From positions 959,316-1,023,315 of the forward strand of contig JAJEKV010000161.1 in assembly GCA_021234155.1 (NCBI GenBank): a stretch of 64,000 nucleotides of DNA, given 5' to 3'. Origin of the DNA: Isoetes taiwanensis. Taxonomy: Eukaryota > Streptophyta > Lycopodiopsida > Isoetales > Isoetaceae. Below the pieces are notes generated by a model that saw nothing but the letters and a program-made list of their open reading frames with translations, did not search any database and was not told the DNA's origin. Positions 9,421 through 22,003 of the stretch are shown here, piece after piece. Within the stretch, counting starts at the first letter, position 1, and every line of letters begins with the position of its first letter. The position numbers and the translations under genes are program-made.

Positions 9421-12400
9421 TAATGTTTATTAAATATTGGATGCTTATTAAATATTGGATGTCGGAATGTTATTGCCCATGGAATAGGGTCGGCCTGAGA
9501 TGTCGGAAAAGTGCTCTTTTTGTGATGGCAGAGCAGTGGCGATGGCGGAGCCGTGGCGCTCATCGCCATGGCGATGGTAGCTCAGGCGCTAGATGCTCGT
9601 GTTAGGCTCTAGGCGCTCAGGCTTTATGCTTCCTTAGATTCTTGGCTATGGCTTCCGGAAGGTTTGATTTCTTTAGCATTTCACTCCATCGCTCTTTACT
9701 TGCCTTAATCCGTCATAGGTGTGCAGATTCCAGCGTGTTACAGCTTCTTATAGATGAAAAATAGTTCTTTTGATTCCTTTCTACTTCATCTCATCCAAGT
9801 TTTGCTCGTGGCAGGTGATCTTTGAAACATTTTTGGTGGCATTCCGGCATTGCCAAAGCCTGCTGATAAATCTCATGTCCAGACATTTTGGGAAGACATC
9901 TCGAAGTAGCCGGATTAGGTAAGTTCGTCATTTTTGTTCTATCGGATATCCAAATCACTTATATCAGATATGTCTTGTGCGGGGACGCCTTGAGGCCTAG
10001 GTATCCATTCGTAACATGCGGTTGTGCATCCATTGTCGTCATAACCTTCCCATCCACTGTGGAGCTTGTGCGATTCGGTGTAAAACATGGATGAATGCTA
10101 AAGTATCTATGTTTTCGGGAAAAGCAAAACAGTGTTGAAAATCCCATGAGCTCGCTACCTATGCTTGATCGACCCATGGAGGTCTACTTTTTGCTTTCGT
10201 TTGGGACCGAGAAACGCATTCATTCTAATCCCATTTCTTTGGTGTAGAGTTTGCATGTTTGATTCGTCTTGTGGGTGTCGCAGAGAGAATTTGCATTATT
10301 TTTTGTAAGGTAATTGCTAAACACTCTCATTTTATGTTATGGATGGATCGCCTACGACTACGAGATTAGAGGCATAGGTCACCTGCTCTTCCGCATGCGG
10401 TCAGGTGGAATTGTTCCTATTGGTTTGCACTTGCTCTTCTTAGCATGAAGAGCAAGTGCAATGGGAGGTAAAAAGGGTTAGAACTTCTCCGAATCTTAGG
10501 AACCCCAAGGTATTTTGCTTCTTCATCTTTTCTTCCATTTAAGCTTATTGTCGATTAACTAGAGGAGAAAAGCAGGGATGATGAGATTGAAGCCTCAAAC
10601 AATGCAGGTTGAGAGTGGATGTATGCCATGTGGAAGGCTGGTGGAAATTTCTTGATGAGACATTTCATCAATTGATAAAGGTAAAGTTCCATTTTAATGT
10701 TTCTTTGTTGAACACGGTGTTTAGAGGTGCATATTTGTGTCCTCATTCTTTATGAGAGGGGCAGCAATCAAATGCGTGAGACCTTCCACAAAGCGTGAGC
10801 CTATAGGAAATTTGGAGCCAAACTCTAATTTGAGATTTGGAGGAGAGAGCATGATCTTTGGCGATGGCATCATTTATGTCATTTGCACTAAACCTACATG
10901 TATGTTTACATTTGTTATTTACGGTTGTTAGTTTTAATCAATTTCGTTTTCTAAGACATGGTGATGGGTTGCTTTTCAGGAGAGTGTATCTTCCACGGCA
11001 AATGAACTACTGTTATATGTGTTAAATTATTTGCATCTGAAATATCACCCCTCTCTTCTTCATGCAGTGGAGATTTCTCTAGTATGTAATGTTTGGCGTT
11101 CAATTCACCTCATTGCATAAATCCCCTTTTTCCCCTCGTTTGATTATAAAGATTGGTCAATTTATTTGTATCCTATAACGTTCCTCTGTGTTTCCAATTT
11201 CTGTTTTCTGATAGATCTAATGGTATTTTTGCAGACCTTAACCTCTTGAATATTACTCCTATATTGAATGAGATGGTTAAATGCTAGCTCCAAGCATTTT
11301 TCCTTTGGATTATCACCATGCTCTCCCTTTCATCTCTGCTGGAAGCTCATTGGATCAAGAATTGTGATGCTTTTGCTTATTTCTGATTTAGGTTTGTGGC
11401 AAAACGCGGATTTGATACATGAACTGGGCTAGGGTAAATGGGAAGCTGTGATGAATGCTGCATAGTGCATAAATGGATGTTAAGGTAAATATGGCTGTAT
11501 TTTGGCGTTTTGTGTTGTGTTGGTATTGTTACCGCATTCTCTAATAGGCCATTCTTTTTGCAGATTCTAGATGGAGTTCTAAAGTGGGCTATTTGAATCA
11601 CTGTAAAAGGGAGCGTATCTTGACTTCACGAGTAGTTTTTTCACGAGATGATGCATATTTTGGTAATGCTTAAATTCTGGAGAGTCAATGCGAGCGGCTT
11701 TTTTACTTTGTTTTCTACTTTGGTCCTTTCTCTATGATCTTGATTCTAACATGGTATCAGAGTTTAGGGATAGCTTGAATGCATTATAGCTCTAGGCGCA
11801 AGATTCTGGTAAAGATCAAGAAATCGAATTAGACCTGTTTCAATCGAGATTGAATTCGAGTGCGGAAGCTTGGTCCTCTTACAAACATCGAAATGGTGGA
11901 AAGTCCATTTTGGATTTCAAAGGATTTTTGTTGTTCCCGATCGGACATTAAGGGCATTTTTTTTCAAACTTAAGATATGGGAAGAGAGTAGATCTGGAAG
12001 AATGAGAACTGTTTTCCCATGCTAATACAGATATTATGAAGACGAATTTTAAGAATTTTCTATAGATTGAAGGGCTATCGTCTTGAAAATCTGGGTCAAT
12101 TCTTTGAAATTTTGGATTGGATCTTAGATTATTCTGTCTAAATTGGATTGGTTGAGAGACCTTTAAACCGGCTTGCATGAGATTTGAAGCCTTGTCGTGT
12201 TGTTTGGTTGAATCACTTTTACGCTGAAAATCTGCTGCGATTCGATAGTCCTCTGTTGAGGATCTGCTGTTGGAGCGGCAAAGACATTTAGGAATCTGAA
12301 GTTGGATAAGCCGGAAATTTGTCGGTGCTTGTGGGACACATGCGCCTTTAAAAGTAGAAGCATTCTCAGGAATTTTTTAAACTGATGTTTTTTTGCATGG

Positions 12401-15329
12401 AGAAGGAGAAAGGCTTTTTGGCCAAATTCACATGTATAGGTAGGTATCTTCTCCTCGCAGATTAGCAAGCAGATTAGCAGGTCCTAACCCATTGTAAGGA
12501 GCCATGGTAAAGCTTGATTACAACCCTTGCGTTTGAAAGGGTCTAATTCGGGTTGGGCCATTCTATAGTGCTTTGCACGTTGTGCACATGCTTCTCCACT
12601 TTTTGCACAGATTCTGTATGCTATGTTGGGCACCCTTTAGGTCTCGTGGTAAGTGACACCAAAATACTTGTTAAAAGGTGTTTTCTGCTCATTACGAAAT
12701 GAGATTATGTGGCAGGTTGCGATACCCCTTGGCATGCTAAAGTGGGGCTGCAAAAGTGGAGATAGAGTATGAGACAGAGTGCATGGAACTACCTATTCTG
12801 ACTATTGAAGATCAAAGCTCGTGCTTATTTAAATGGGGTTAAAGCATGGAAAAAGTGGTCTGCAGAAAGATCGGGTTCAGGTTGTACGGATTGATCACAA
12901 ATTAGATAGGTAGGGACATAAGCATTGTAGATGGATTGATAGGGTTTTTATTGAGGTAACTGCACCTTTACTTAGGAGTGATCATCCGTGGACTTATTTC
13001 AGCTTGGACCAACCTATAGTTTGGGAATCATGAAAGAAACACTTGCAAATGTCTTGAGACGTGCTTAATAGTTCTTTCACTGTAAAGAATTAATGGGAAG
13101 TGGGATCTGTGTTATACGCAAGTGGGATCTGTAAATCTTTTGTCAACTTTTATTAATGTTTTGGACATGTTTATGCCTACTATAAATATGGGTGTGCATT
13201 ATGTTTCCAGACAATTAAATAAGGTGAGCTTAAGCCTTCTGGTACGGTTTCTGCGCCAAATCTTCAGGTTGCTGGTGCAAATGTTGGGAGCTCGTATGGA
13301 ACTCACAAGGTGGCGACATTTGTAATAGATAGGCGCAGCTTGAAATTGTAAACTTTGTCTTGTTAAAACTCTTGCTCTATAAGATCATTGCAAACTTTAT
13401 GTATTTGAAATGTTTAAAGGAAGTTCCAATGCCTATTCTATCAACAAGATTGATGGAATGGATATGCTAGGTTAGATTGGACCATCTTAGTCTGCCGTGT
13501 TGCTCATCAGAATTAGACCACATAACATGCATGATGTTTAAAACATGAGAAATGTTAGTAAATCACAACTTCCATAGACGCCATTGAAAATTTCAGTTTG
13601 TCCACTGATTCACTATATTGGAAGTGTTCTGTGATTGCAGGCAATCAACCTAATTTTGATATGCTGGGGTGGACACAACGTGTGCTTGGAAGCCAATTTG
13701 CAGTGAATTTGCTTAAGATTATATGCAGGAAAAAGGTCATTTGGGATATCAGGCTGTAAGTTAGTGATATGCCAAGCATCACATGCCTAGGAATGAAGGT
13801 GGTGTTCTATCTGTTGCACTAGTCCGACTAAATGTTCCTCCAAGCTGAAGACATAACTCTGCTTTTTAATGTTATAGATTGAAAAACTCGTGTACATTGC
13901 ATATGGTGTTTTTGAAGAGTAACATTTCATTTTGTGCCATTTGATAGCCTACAAGGCTTTTGCTCCTATAGTTGCTAAAATAGACATATGCATCCAACAA
14001 AAACAGTATGCACGATTTCAATCTCTCAAATTGGTCTAGAGACGGGGATTGTTGTCCATGTTCATTTGCTCCTCCATTTGGACCATTGATATATGAGTTG
14101 CACCTTAGAAGTTCCATGATGATTTTATCCTAGGTTGATGACTTCATAGAAGGATTCTAATTCGCATTTACTTAAATATCTACACTAGATGCAATCATCA
14201 TATTGCAATTTTGGTAATTTTTGGAAGTGGCATCCCAATAATAAAACCTATGTTTAAATGTTATAAGATTTACAACCCTACGAAATTTGCTCCGTATGGA
14301 ATTGAAGGTGTCTAAAAAAGTTCAAACGTGTGAGTTTGACTTCTAAGGAAATTTAATGGGATCTCAAGGAAGTGGCACCCATATACATGTGACTTAATGT
14401 GCAGCCTATTAGATAATGAATGCTACTCGTTCCGGGCCTCTCAATTTCTTCTGGAAGATAAACATTTCGAACGAGTGTACAACGTGCAAAATAATTTAAC
14501 AATTTGGTAGGAGAACTATTGATGGAAAGTTTTGAGACCTTTTTGTGATGCCTCTTTCTAACAAACGCATATATAAATGATGAAATGTCGGCTTTCCTAT
14601 CGAGCAAAATTGATTTAAAGGATAGCCTCTTGCGCTTGTGCTAGCTTCTCTGGTAGCAAGTCTTAAAGACACTAGTCAATCTGTATAGTGGGGTTGTATT
14701 TCTAGTTGGAATTGTACATTATATAATTGACGGTAGAAGCTGTATAGTTGTTGAAAATTTCATAATTAGCATTGCCCACTAGGGTAAGCATGATTTCTCC
14801 AATGCTTCTAGCAAGTAATTAATATAATGACAAAATCAATCACATTCCATGCTAAAATCTTCATGCACCCTTTTACTTTAAATTCAAATTTAACTCGACT
14901 CTTTACCGAGAAGTTTTAATAAACAATAGTGAGCTAGTGTTACAAGTTCAACGTTATCATTTGCATCCAGCTTTGTGACATATACAGGTTTTGCTAAGCT
15001 TTTTTTTACATATGTCTAGCTAAATAAGGCTGAAATTTAGATCTTATAATGTGATTGGAGAAGACATGTGATTGGGTATCTAGTGATTTTTCTGAACAAG
15101 GCCTTATAAGATGTTCTTTTTTGGCTAATGTTAGTCCATTAGTTTTGTACCATTATATTATTATTTCCAGGGTGAGAAATCTTTCATGCTTGAACTCAAG
15201 GGGTAATCTGGTATGTGGTTGTGCCCCCATTGCCAACCAACCTGTCAGTGAATAACTATACCTGCTACGTCTGTTAATAACTATCAAAGATAGCATAGAG
15301 ATAGCATTGACAGTGGTGTGCATACTATG
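9421..15329. other. ~6 kb without a recognisable gene
   Basis: Base composition is less extreme than in the repeats, and there are scattered splice-like sites. No frame shows a domain I recognise. Two local points: 9843-9910 resembles part of the small minus-strand exon at 28350-28440 (shared CTCATGTCCA and ATCTCGAAGTAGCCGG, here followed by a GTAAGT donor), and TGGTATCAGAG at 11752-11762 looks like a retrotransposon primer-binding site. Decayed genes or introns are likely. Confidence 0.45.
11752..11762 (+). promoter_or_regulatory. Primer-binding-site-like motif (initiator tRNA-Met)
   Basis: TGGTATCAGAG directly follows TTCTAACA, the arrangement of an LTR end and PBS in many plant LTR elements. 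I could not define LTR limits or find any coding region, so it may be a remnant or chance. Confidence 0.3.
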
Positions 15330-15481
15330 AGGTCATAGTGCAACTCAATTGAATTCGATTTGACTTCTTCTAACGTAATTCTTGACACTCGATTTTAGAC
15401 CTTTATATGTTTAAACTTGGATTTTGTTCCCAGATGTTCATGAACCATAGTTTATAGACCCGTTCATAGTACAAAAACTTG
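15330..15481 (-). repeat. Repeat terminus family T1, inverted copy
   Basis: Read on the minus strand from 15481: TATATACAAGTTTTTGTACTAT, then degenerate sequence through an ACTATGACCT segment. It is homologous to 17428-17620 (+), more loosely to 21580-21760 and 32022-32200 (+), and at the terminus to 49985-50036 (-). Confidence 0.6.
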
Positions 15482-15505
15482 TATATATATATATATATAT
15501 ATACA

Positions 15506-16297
15506 TTCTAGAACATTCTAGAAGGTTCTAGAAGATTCTAGAGCATTCTAGAACATTCTAGAATAGTCTAGAACATTCTAGAAGATTCTAGAACATCCTA
15601 GAACTTTCTAGAAGATTCTAGAACTTTTTAGAAGAATCCAGAAGATTCTAGAACTTTCTAGAACATTCTAGTATTTTCTAAAAAATCTAGAGCTAAGGTT
15701 TGAGGTAAGCTTATCAATTAAAAAAAACATATATATTCACAAATTAGAATAGGGAGAGTTGGTTAAGGGGTATCCCCCCAAACCCCCCTTGTGGGAGTCA
15801 AGAGGTCAGGGGTTCAAACCCCTTAAACAACATAAAAACTTTTAGAAGTTATCCTTAAAATTAATTAAAAATATTAAGGCCCAAGTATGCAACGTGAGCT
15901 TAGAGCATGTAATATGAGCCGTAGGATCTTGGACTAAGGATTAGGATCAATCTGGACCGTAGGATCGTCTATATATAAACTCCCAAGCCATCTGGGCCGT
16001 AGGATGTGTCATAGATCGACGTGGGCCGTAGGATCTTGGATCGACGGTCAAGATCAAGAGCAACCTGGACCGTAGGATCATCTATATATAAACTCCCAAG
16101 CCATCTAGGCCGTAGGATGTGTCCTAGATCGACGTGGGCCGTCGGATCTCGGATCAACGGTCAGGATCGGATCAACCTGGGCCGTCCGATCATCTATATA
16201 TAATTCCCACGCGATCTGGGCCGCACGATCTGCCACGAGCGACGTGGGCCGTCGGATCTGTCAAAAGAATCTCCCACAAGATGGGACGCGATCTGGG
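15506..16297 (+). repeat. Right arm of the ~793-bp inverted repeat
   Basis: This is the reverse complement of 5767-6559. From left to right it carries the TTCTAGAA array, the tRNA-like head (15752-15824), the spacer and the three GATCC-motif units. The portion from 15795 on is also the beginning of tandem copy 1. Confidence 0.9.
15752..15824 (+). repeat. tRNA-like head within the right arm
   Basis: Box A-like GAGAGTTGGTTAAGGGG and box B GGTTCAAACCCC lie on the plus strand. The start of the tandem duplication unit (15795) falls inside this head, between the anticodon-like region and box B. Copy 2 at 28685 therefore begins with half a head. Confidence 0.5.
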
Positions 16298-16424
16298 CCG
16301 TGCGATATGCCCCCGAGCGACGTGGACCGTCGGATCTGAACGGACGGTCGGATAAGCTCAATTATAAGAATATATATAGGTATATGATATGATATGATAT
16401 GATATGATATATATATATGTATAA

Positions 16425-16850
16425 AGATTCCATTAAAGTTTACATGGTCCCATCAAGATTCTTTAGGTTCTCAAAGATTTTACAAAGATTCCCTTGGATT
16501 CCCTCAAAGTCTCAAAGATTCTCTTGAGATTCCCTTAGATTCCCAAAAATTCTCCTGAGACTCCCTTAGATTCCCAAAGATTCTCTTAGATTCCCTTAGA
16601 TTTTCCAAAGATTCTCTTGAGATTCCCAAAAATTCTATTAGATTCCCAAAGATTCTCTTGAGATTCCTTTAGATCCCAAAAATTCTCTTAGATTCTCTTG
16701 AGATTCCCTGAGATTCTCTTGAGATTACCAAAGATTCTCTTAGATTCCATTATATTCTCTTAGATTCCCAAAGATTCTCGTGAGATTCCATTAGATTCTC
16801 AAAGATTCCCTTGAGATTCCCTTAGGTTCCCAAAGATTCTCTTGAGATTC
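16425..16850 (+). repeat. AGATTCYC minisatellite
   Basis: Degenerate units of AGATTCCCTTAGATTCCCAA and AGATTCTCTTGAG repeat throughout. The same array family recurs at 17690-18100, 18820-19070, 29315-29740, 30420-30680 and 42960-43490, and in inverted form at 24400-24660, 33180-33440 and 59040-59530. The arrays usually lie within 1 kb of a (TA)nCAAGT terminus. A short GATAT run (16384-16410) precedes this copy. Confidence 0.8.
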
Positions 16851-16854
16851 CTTA

Positions 16855-17000
16855 CGTTGGCTTCAACTGCGCCAGAACGGTGCCAAAGCACTATTTATTA
16901 GAAAGCTCTTGGCGAGAGGAACTCAACGGTGTGTAGGGCCCCACCTTCATCAGGCAGATCTCATCGCAAGTTACGTCCCTTTGAAGGCAATTAAAAAAGA
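16855..17000 (+). repeat. Module L (copies here, 18103, 20965, 29744, 31405, 43500)
   Basis: The ~150-200-bp module starts TGGCTYCAACTGCGMCA and continues TGCCAAAGCACYA, GAAAG.TCT.G.CGAGAG, CCCCACC and CTACTGCAAGYTACG, ending in GAAGCTTCC. Six copies occur in the same orientation, each downstream of an AGATTCYC array or a CCTTGATTTTGTCA/ACGGCTAGGATC segment. It is non-coding. The 82-94-codon frames crossing it are repeat artefacts. Confidence 0.75.
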
Positions 17001-17099
17001 AGCTTCCAAGAAGGTTCATTCATTAATGCATATTAATGTGAGTGCCACCTCACCTCTTTTATTAAATACATTATAATTTAATATAAAAATGAATGGCCA

Positions 17100-17395
17100 A
17101 GATTTCGCCTCCCCCTTTTGATCCAACGGTGGAGATTAGTTACACAAAAAAGCACCTTTTAGGAACTTTCCTTGCACCTTCCCAAAAAAAATCAAGGGCT
17201 AGGATTTCTCCTTCCCCCTTTGATCCGACGGCTGAGAGGCATGGTGCATGCCCCATGCATGCCCATGCATGCCCCCCCATGAAAATCAATGGTTATAAAT
17301 TTGCCACCTCACCCTCCCAAAACACGAACGGTCAAGATTGAATATTTATATGTAACATGATATTTTGTAACCACCCCCATGAGTTTCTATATATA
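17100..17395 (+). repeat. ACGG-motif/CATGCATG module
   Basis: TTTTGATCCAACGG, GCACCTTCCTTGCACCTTCC, TTTGATCCGACGGCTGAGAG and CCCCATGCATGCCCATGCAT follow each other. The order matches the hairpin-rich family and the 21240-21540 and 31690-31985 segments, so these elements are mosaics of the same blocks. Confidence 0.65.
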
Positions 17396-17402
17396 TATGT
17401 TA

Positions 17403-17411
<9 letters not shown>

Positions 17412-17433
<22 letters not shown>

Positions 17434-18685
17434 GTTTTTGTACTATAAATGGGTTTGTCAACTATGGTCTATAAACATCTCGGAGTAAAATTCAAGCTTG
17501 AAAGGATTAGTATTAAAGTTGAGTGCCAATAATTAGGTTAGAAGAAGTCATAGGTCGATAATAAAGTCTTGTTTGTTCAAGTCGAATTCAAGTGAGTTGC
17601 ACTATGACCTTATTGATCCAATCCCTAGGCTTTCTAAGCTTGGAAGCTTCAACTTTGTTGTTCCACGCTATCTTATAAGAGGCATGGTGAAAGATTCCCT
17701 TAGATTCTTAAGATTCGATTCTCAAAAAATTTAAGAAGATTCCCTAGATTCCTAAAGATTCTCTTAGATTCCTTTAAGTTCTACAAAGATTCCCCTACAT
17801 TCTAAGATCCTACAAAGATTCCCCTAGATTTTATTAAGATTCTCCAAGATTCTCTAAGATTCCATCTAGATTCCCATAATTCTTAAAGATTTCATGAAAA
17901 CTCCTCTAGATTGTCCTAGATTCCCAAAGATTTGTTTGAGATTCCTTAAGATTCTCTAAATATTCTCCTAGATTCTAAAAACACGTTTCAAGATTCCTCT
18001 AGATTCTTCAAGATTCTATGAAGATTCTACTACATTCCCTCAACTTACCATAGATTCCTTGAAACTCGAAGATTCCAAGAAAATTCTTAGTATTCGATCA
18101 CGTTGGCTCCAACTGCGACAAAATACTGCCAAAGCACCACTCCTTGGAAAGGTCTCGACGAGAGGAATCCAACTGCGTAGGCCCCACCTCTATCCGACCC
18201 CTCTACTGCAAGCTACGGGCCTTCGAAGGCGATTAAACAAAAGGAAACTTCCTAGAAAGTCCATTCATAAATACTTTGCCACCTCACTACCTTTTTTATT
18301 AATGAGGGTGCCTTTTTATTAATGAGGGTGCCACCTCACCTCCTTTAAAAGAAAAAAATCAATTTAATATTAAGAAGTTAATGGCTAAGATTTATCCTCA
18401 CCTTTTAATCTAACGGTTGAGATCTGCTGCACCAAAATTTTTTTTTGGCACCTTCCTTGCATCTTCCTCACAAAAAATCAAGGGCTATGATTTATTCTCC
18501 CCTTTCGATCCAACGGTTCGGGGATGTGGTGCATGCCTCCATGCATGCCCATCATGGCTCCTCAGTGAGGTGGCATTATCCTGGCCTTTCATTTCGTGAT
18601 TGGACGGCTGGGATGAATCTCTATGAACATGCCCATGGGATGACAAAACACACATCTAATACGTGTATATATATTAGTGATATAT
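17412..18685 (+). repeat. 1.27-kb segment absent from copy 2
   Basis: It starts in a (TA)n tract after GTTAGA and ends in TATATATA just before CAAGTATTTGTACC. It contains a T1 terminus (17428), an AGATTCYC array, a module L copy and ACGG/CATGCATG blocks. In copy 2, GTTAGA is joined directly to CAAGTATTTGTACC (30292). Either copy 1 gained it or copy 2 lost it between TA tracts. Confidence 0.7.
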
Positions 18686-19080
18686 ATACAAGTATTTGTA
18701 CCATGAGGGAGTGTATGAAGTCGAATGTACGCACATTAGAAAGTATAACCCAAGTTTTGCCAACATTCTATTAAGACTGTCCAATATTGTAAAAACATCC
18801 CTAGATCCCTGTGCATTTCTCGTAGATTCCCTAAAATTCTACAAAGTTTCTCTTGGATTTCCTAAGATCCTACAAAGATTCCACATTATTCTACAGGGAT
18901 TCACATGAATTTGTTTAAGAATCCCTAGATTCCCTTAAGATTCCCCTATATCCCCTTAGATTCCCTAAGGTTCCTTAAGAATACCCCAGGATTCTCATAA
19001 GATTCCCCTATGTTCCCAAAGATTCTCCCAAGGTTCCTTAGATTCGCTTAGACTCTATGAAGATTCCCCTAGTGCGAGAG
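18684..19080 (+). repeat. Terminus T2 (CAAGTATTTGTACCATGAGGGAG) and AGATTCYC array
   Basis: TATATACAAGTATTTGTACC, then ATGAGGGAGTGTA, then the short-unit array. The same head is found at 30292 (+), 42906 (+) and 59592 (-). Its first ~16 bp are shared with terminus T1, although the sequences beyond differ. Confidence 0.7.
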
Positions 19081-19537
19081 TTTTAGCGGACGCTCATGGA
19101 GTGCGAAGCTAGAACTTCGTAGAGAAGAAGGAGAGGAATAATTTTCCAAAGATTCTAGGCGCCCTTAGTTTAGAAAAAAAAAAGGTGTTGGAAGGAAAAC
19201 CAAATAGGTTGCCACGTAGTTCACATGACATCAAGCTCGTCCTCATGGTTAAAGATCGAAACCACATTAAGGTTTTTCTATAATAAAAGGCAAAAAATGT
19301 TGCCATGTAGTTACATCAAGCTCGTCCTCATGGTTAAAGTTTGAAAGAAAACTTGAAAAGAAAGCAAGATATGGCTTGCCACGTTTCACATTAAGATTTT
19401 TATATTCTATATTAAAAGGCAAAAAATGCATAAATTAATTACAATGCCACCTCAAAATCTATATATTAAATATAGATAAGATATGGTGCCAAATAAATGC
19501 ACATGCCACCTCAACTAACACCTCATGATTACAATAA

Positions 19538-20672
19538 GGGTAAATTGTAAAAATGCCCCTATATTTTTCTATAATTATGAAAATACCCTTGTATTTTATA
19601 TATTTATCAAAATGCCCTTAATTCTTGTACTTTTATGCCGTACACATGTTTTGCCCCGTTCTTTACAGGTTTTGGGAGAAAAATCCATGATTCAGCCCAA
19701 ATAGAGGCAAATTTGATGGGGCTTTTTGTGTGATCACGCTTGGGGAGAAGATCCGACCTGGGGACGAAGAATTGGATGCAAAAAGATAGCCTTCTAGAAA
19801 GAAATCACTTTGTAATATATGATGGATTCAGCTTGAAGGAAAAACCTATTGCAGGGAGACGGAATAGAACTGGAATCAGCTCTGTTGATGTCCTTAGCAT
19901 AGAAATGGTCTGTAAGTAGTGTGGCCTGCGCAGAAAGCGGCAAGTGCAGACAGCTAAAGCAAAGCGGTAGTGCGTTGATTTGAGAAAGGGTCTTTGACTT
20001 CGACTTGCAGCTAATTGCAGGTGATTGATCCGGCATACCAGATTGAAGGTGGACCACGGGACCACCATTCCAGCATACCATGTACCTAATATTCCTGTAG
20101 TACTGGCAATCATCAAATGAACAGCTCCGAAATCCCATCTCATTTCATAGATGGTTATTTTACAGCCTGAGGCCGTGTGTCCTTGCCGAAACCACAAGGC
20201 CTTTTCCTCTAGGCATTCTATCCAGTAGAATTATCCAAGGGGCCTTCCCTAAATCTGAAATAGATTTCGCAGAGCCAAATAAAGCATACGTTTACCTGTA
20301 TTTTAGCCTCCAAATTGGCAGTTCTTCATTCCGCTGGCTCCCTATTATAGCTGAAAATTCCTTGTACCAGCATTATCCGATCTCATCAATCATTCATAGA
20401 GCAGCTCGAATCACCTTGCTTTGTTCTAGAAACAGAATGCCCTAGAAGTCTACATGCAGCCGTTCGTTTGCTCTTTCTGACTCCTTTGGATCCGGCAGAC
20501 CAGAGGAAGAGTCTGCATATAATCGAGAAGAACAGAGAAGAGAAGATAAAAGGGAGAAGAGAAGATAGGAACTGTCGTGAAAAGCACAAAAGGGGTATTC
20601 TGACAATTACGCTAAATATGGGGGCATTTTTACAATTAGAGGAAAATACAGGGGCAATTTTACAATTTTCCC
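19538..20672. mobile_element. Non-autonomous Mutator-like element (1135 bp)
   Basis: Terminal inverted repeats begin GGGTAAATTGTAAAAATGCC on the left and GGGAAAATTGTAAAATTGCC on the right (about 28 of 32 match). They are flanked by a perfect 9-bp target duplication TTACAATAA (19529-19537 and 20673-20681), the size typical of Mutator/MULE transposons. Copy 2 has the single unoccupied TTACAATAA at 31114-31122. A second TIR-like block, GGGGGCATTTTTACAATTAG, lies inside the right end. The interior has no transposase and two overlapping minus-strand frames of 114 and 130 codons that I do not recognise, possibly a captured gene piece. The interior is less AT-rich than the flanks. Confidence 0.9.
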
Positions 20673-20679
20673 TTACAAT

Positions 20680-21600
20680 AAATGCTTGCATGCACATGTA
20701 TGCCACCTAACCACATGCATAGGAACTTCTTGTCACCTTCCTCTCTTATAGTTTGAACGATCCAGATTTCACCTTCCCCCATCTAACGGCCCATGTGCAT
20801 GGTGCATGGCCCATGCATGTATGTGCATATGTATGCATGTGCACATCGTGCCCATCCATGCATCACATGAGGTGGAATTATAACAACCCTTGATTTTGTC
20901 ATTTGACGGCTAGGATCAATCTCTATGAATATGACCCATGGGATGACAAAATCACACATCGATCACGCTGGCTCCAAATGCGACAAAATAGTGCCAAAGC
21001 ACCACTCCTTAGAAAGGTCTCGACGAAAGAAATCCAATGGCGTAGGCTCCACCTTCATCCGACCCCTCTACTGCAAGCTACGGGCCTTCGAAGACGATTA
21101 AACAGAAGGAAGCTTCCTAGAAAGTCCATTCATAAATACTTTGCCACCTCACTACCTTTTTTATTAATGAGGGTGCCTTTTTATTAATGAGGGTGCCACC
21201 TCACCTCCTTTAAAAGAAAAAAATCAATTTAATATTAAAAAGTTAATGGCTAGGATTTATGCTCACCTTTTAATCTAACGGTTGAGATCTGCTGCACCAA
21301 CTTTTTTTTTGGCACCTTCCTTGCACCTTCTTCACAAAAATCAAGGGCTAGGATTTATTCTCCCCTTTTGATCCAACGGTTTGGGGATGTGGTGCATGCC
21401 CCCATGCATGCCCATGCATGCCCATCATGGCCATCCATGCACCTCAATGAGGTGGCATTATCCTGGCCTTTCATTTCATGATTGGACGACTGGGATGAAT
21501 CTCTATGAACATGGGCATGGGATGACAAAACACACATCTAATACGTGTATATATATTAGTGATATATATATATATATATACAAGTCTTTGTACTATAAAT
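20680..21600 (+). repeat. Mosaic of module L, ACGG and CATGCATG blocks ending in (TA)nCAAGT
   Basis: CATGCATGTATGTGCATATG-type tracts lead into module L (20965-21135), then a direct 27-bp duplication around ATTAATGAGGGTGCC, AACGGTTGAGATC, GCACCTTCCTTGCACCTTC, CATGCATGCCCATGCATG and GACGACTGGGATGAATC, ending with TATATACAAGTCTTTGTACT at 21580. Copy 2 matches at 31120-32040. Confidence 0.65.
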
Positions 21601-22003
21601 GGGTCTATCACCTATGGTTTACAAAGATAGGGAAATAAAATCCAAGCTTAAACATATCAATATCTAAAGTTCAGTGTCAAGAATTAAGCTAGAGTAAATC
21701 AATATAATAGTGGAAGTCATGGGTAAAACCCAAAAATCTTATTGTTCAAGTCAAATATCATGATCCACGAATTTATTGTCATCAGAACGTGAATTCATTA
21801 GTGTCTCTAATGCATATCTCTAATTATATCATCACTAATTATCTCAATTGTGTTGTTGCACAAATGGCAGTATGCATCTAAACTAAGGCATGAAGTTTTA
21901 AGTTAAATCCCTTGTTTGATAGCCATTCAATGACCACCTTGGAATCGAAATTGCCGTGTGGCATTACAAATCGCACTTATAATTCCCTTGTGAAAACATT
22001 AAC

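Noticed and set aside
11752-11762. A full LTR retrotransposon around the TGGTATCAGAG motif
   Set aside because: No LTR pair, polypurine tract or pol frame could be found nearby.
15969-16355. Repeated MGRRILDRRSRSRATWTVGS-type frames (also at 5718-6043 and 28859-29245)
   Set aside because: They come from the GATCCNACGG tandem units and exist on both strands; periodicity of the repeat, not codons, keeps them open.
19794-20197. Real proteins of 114 and 130 aa inside the Mutator-like element
   Set aside because: Two overlapping frames on one strand, no recognisable domain, no splice or start support.
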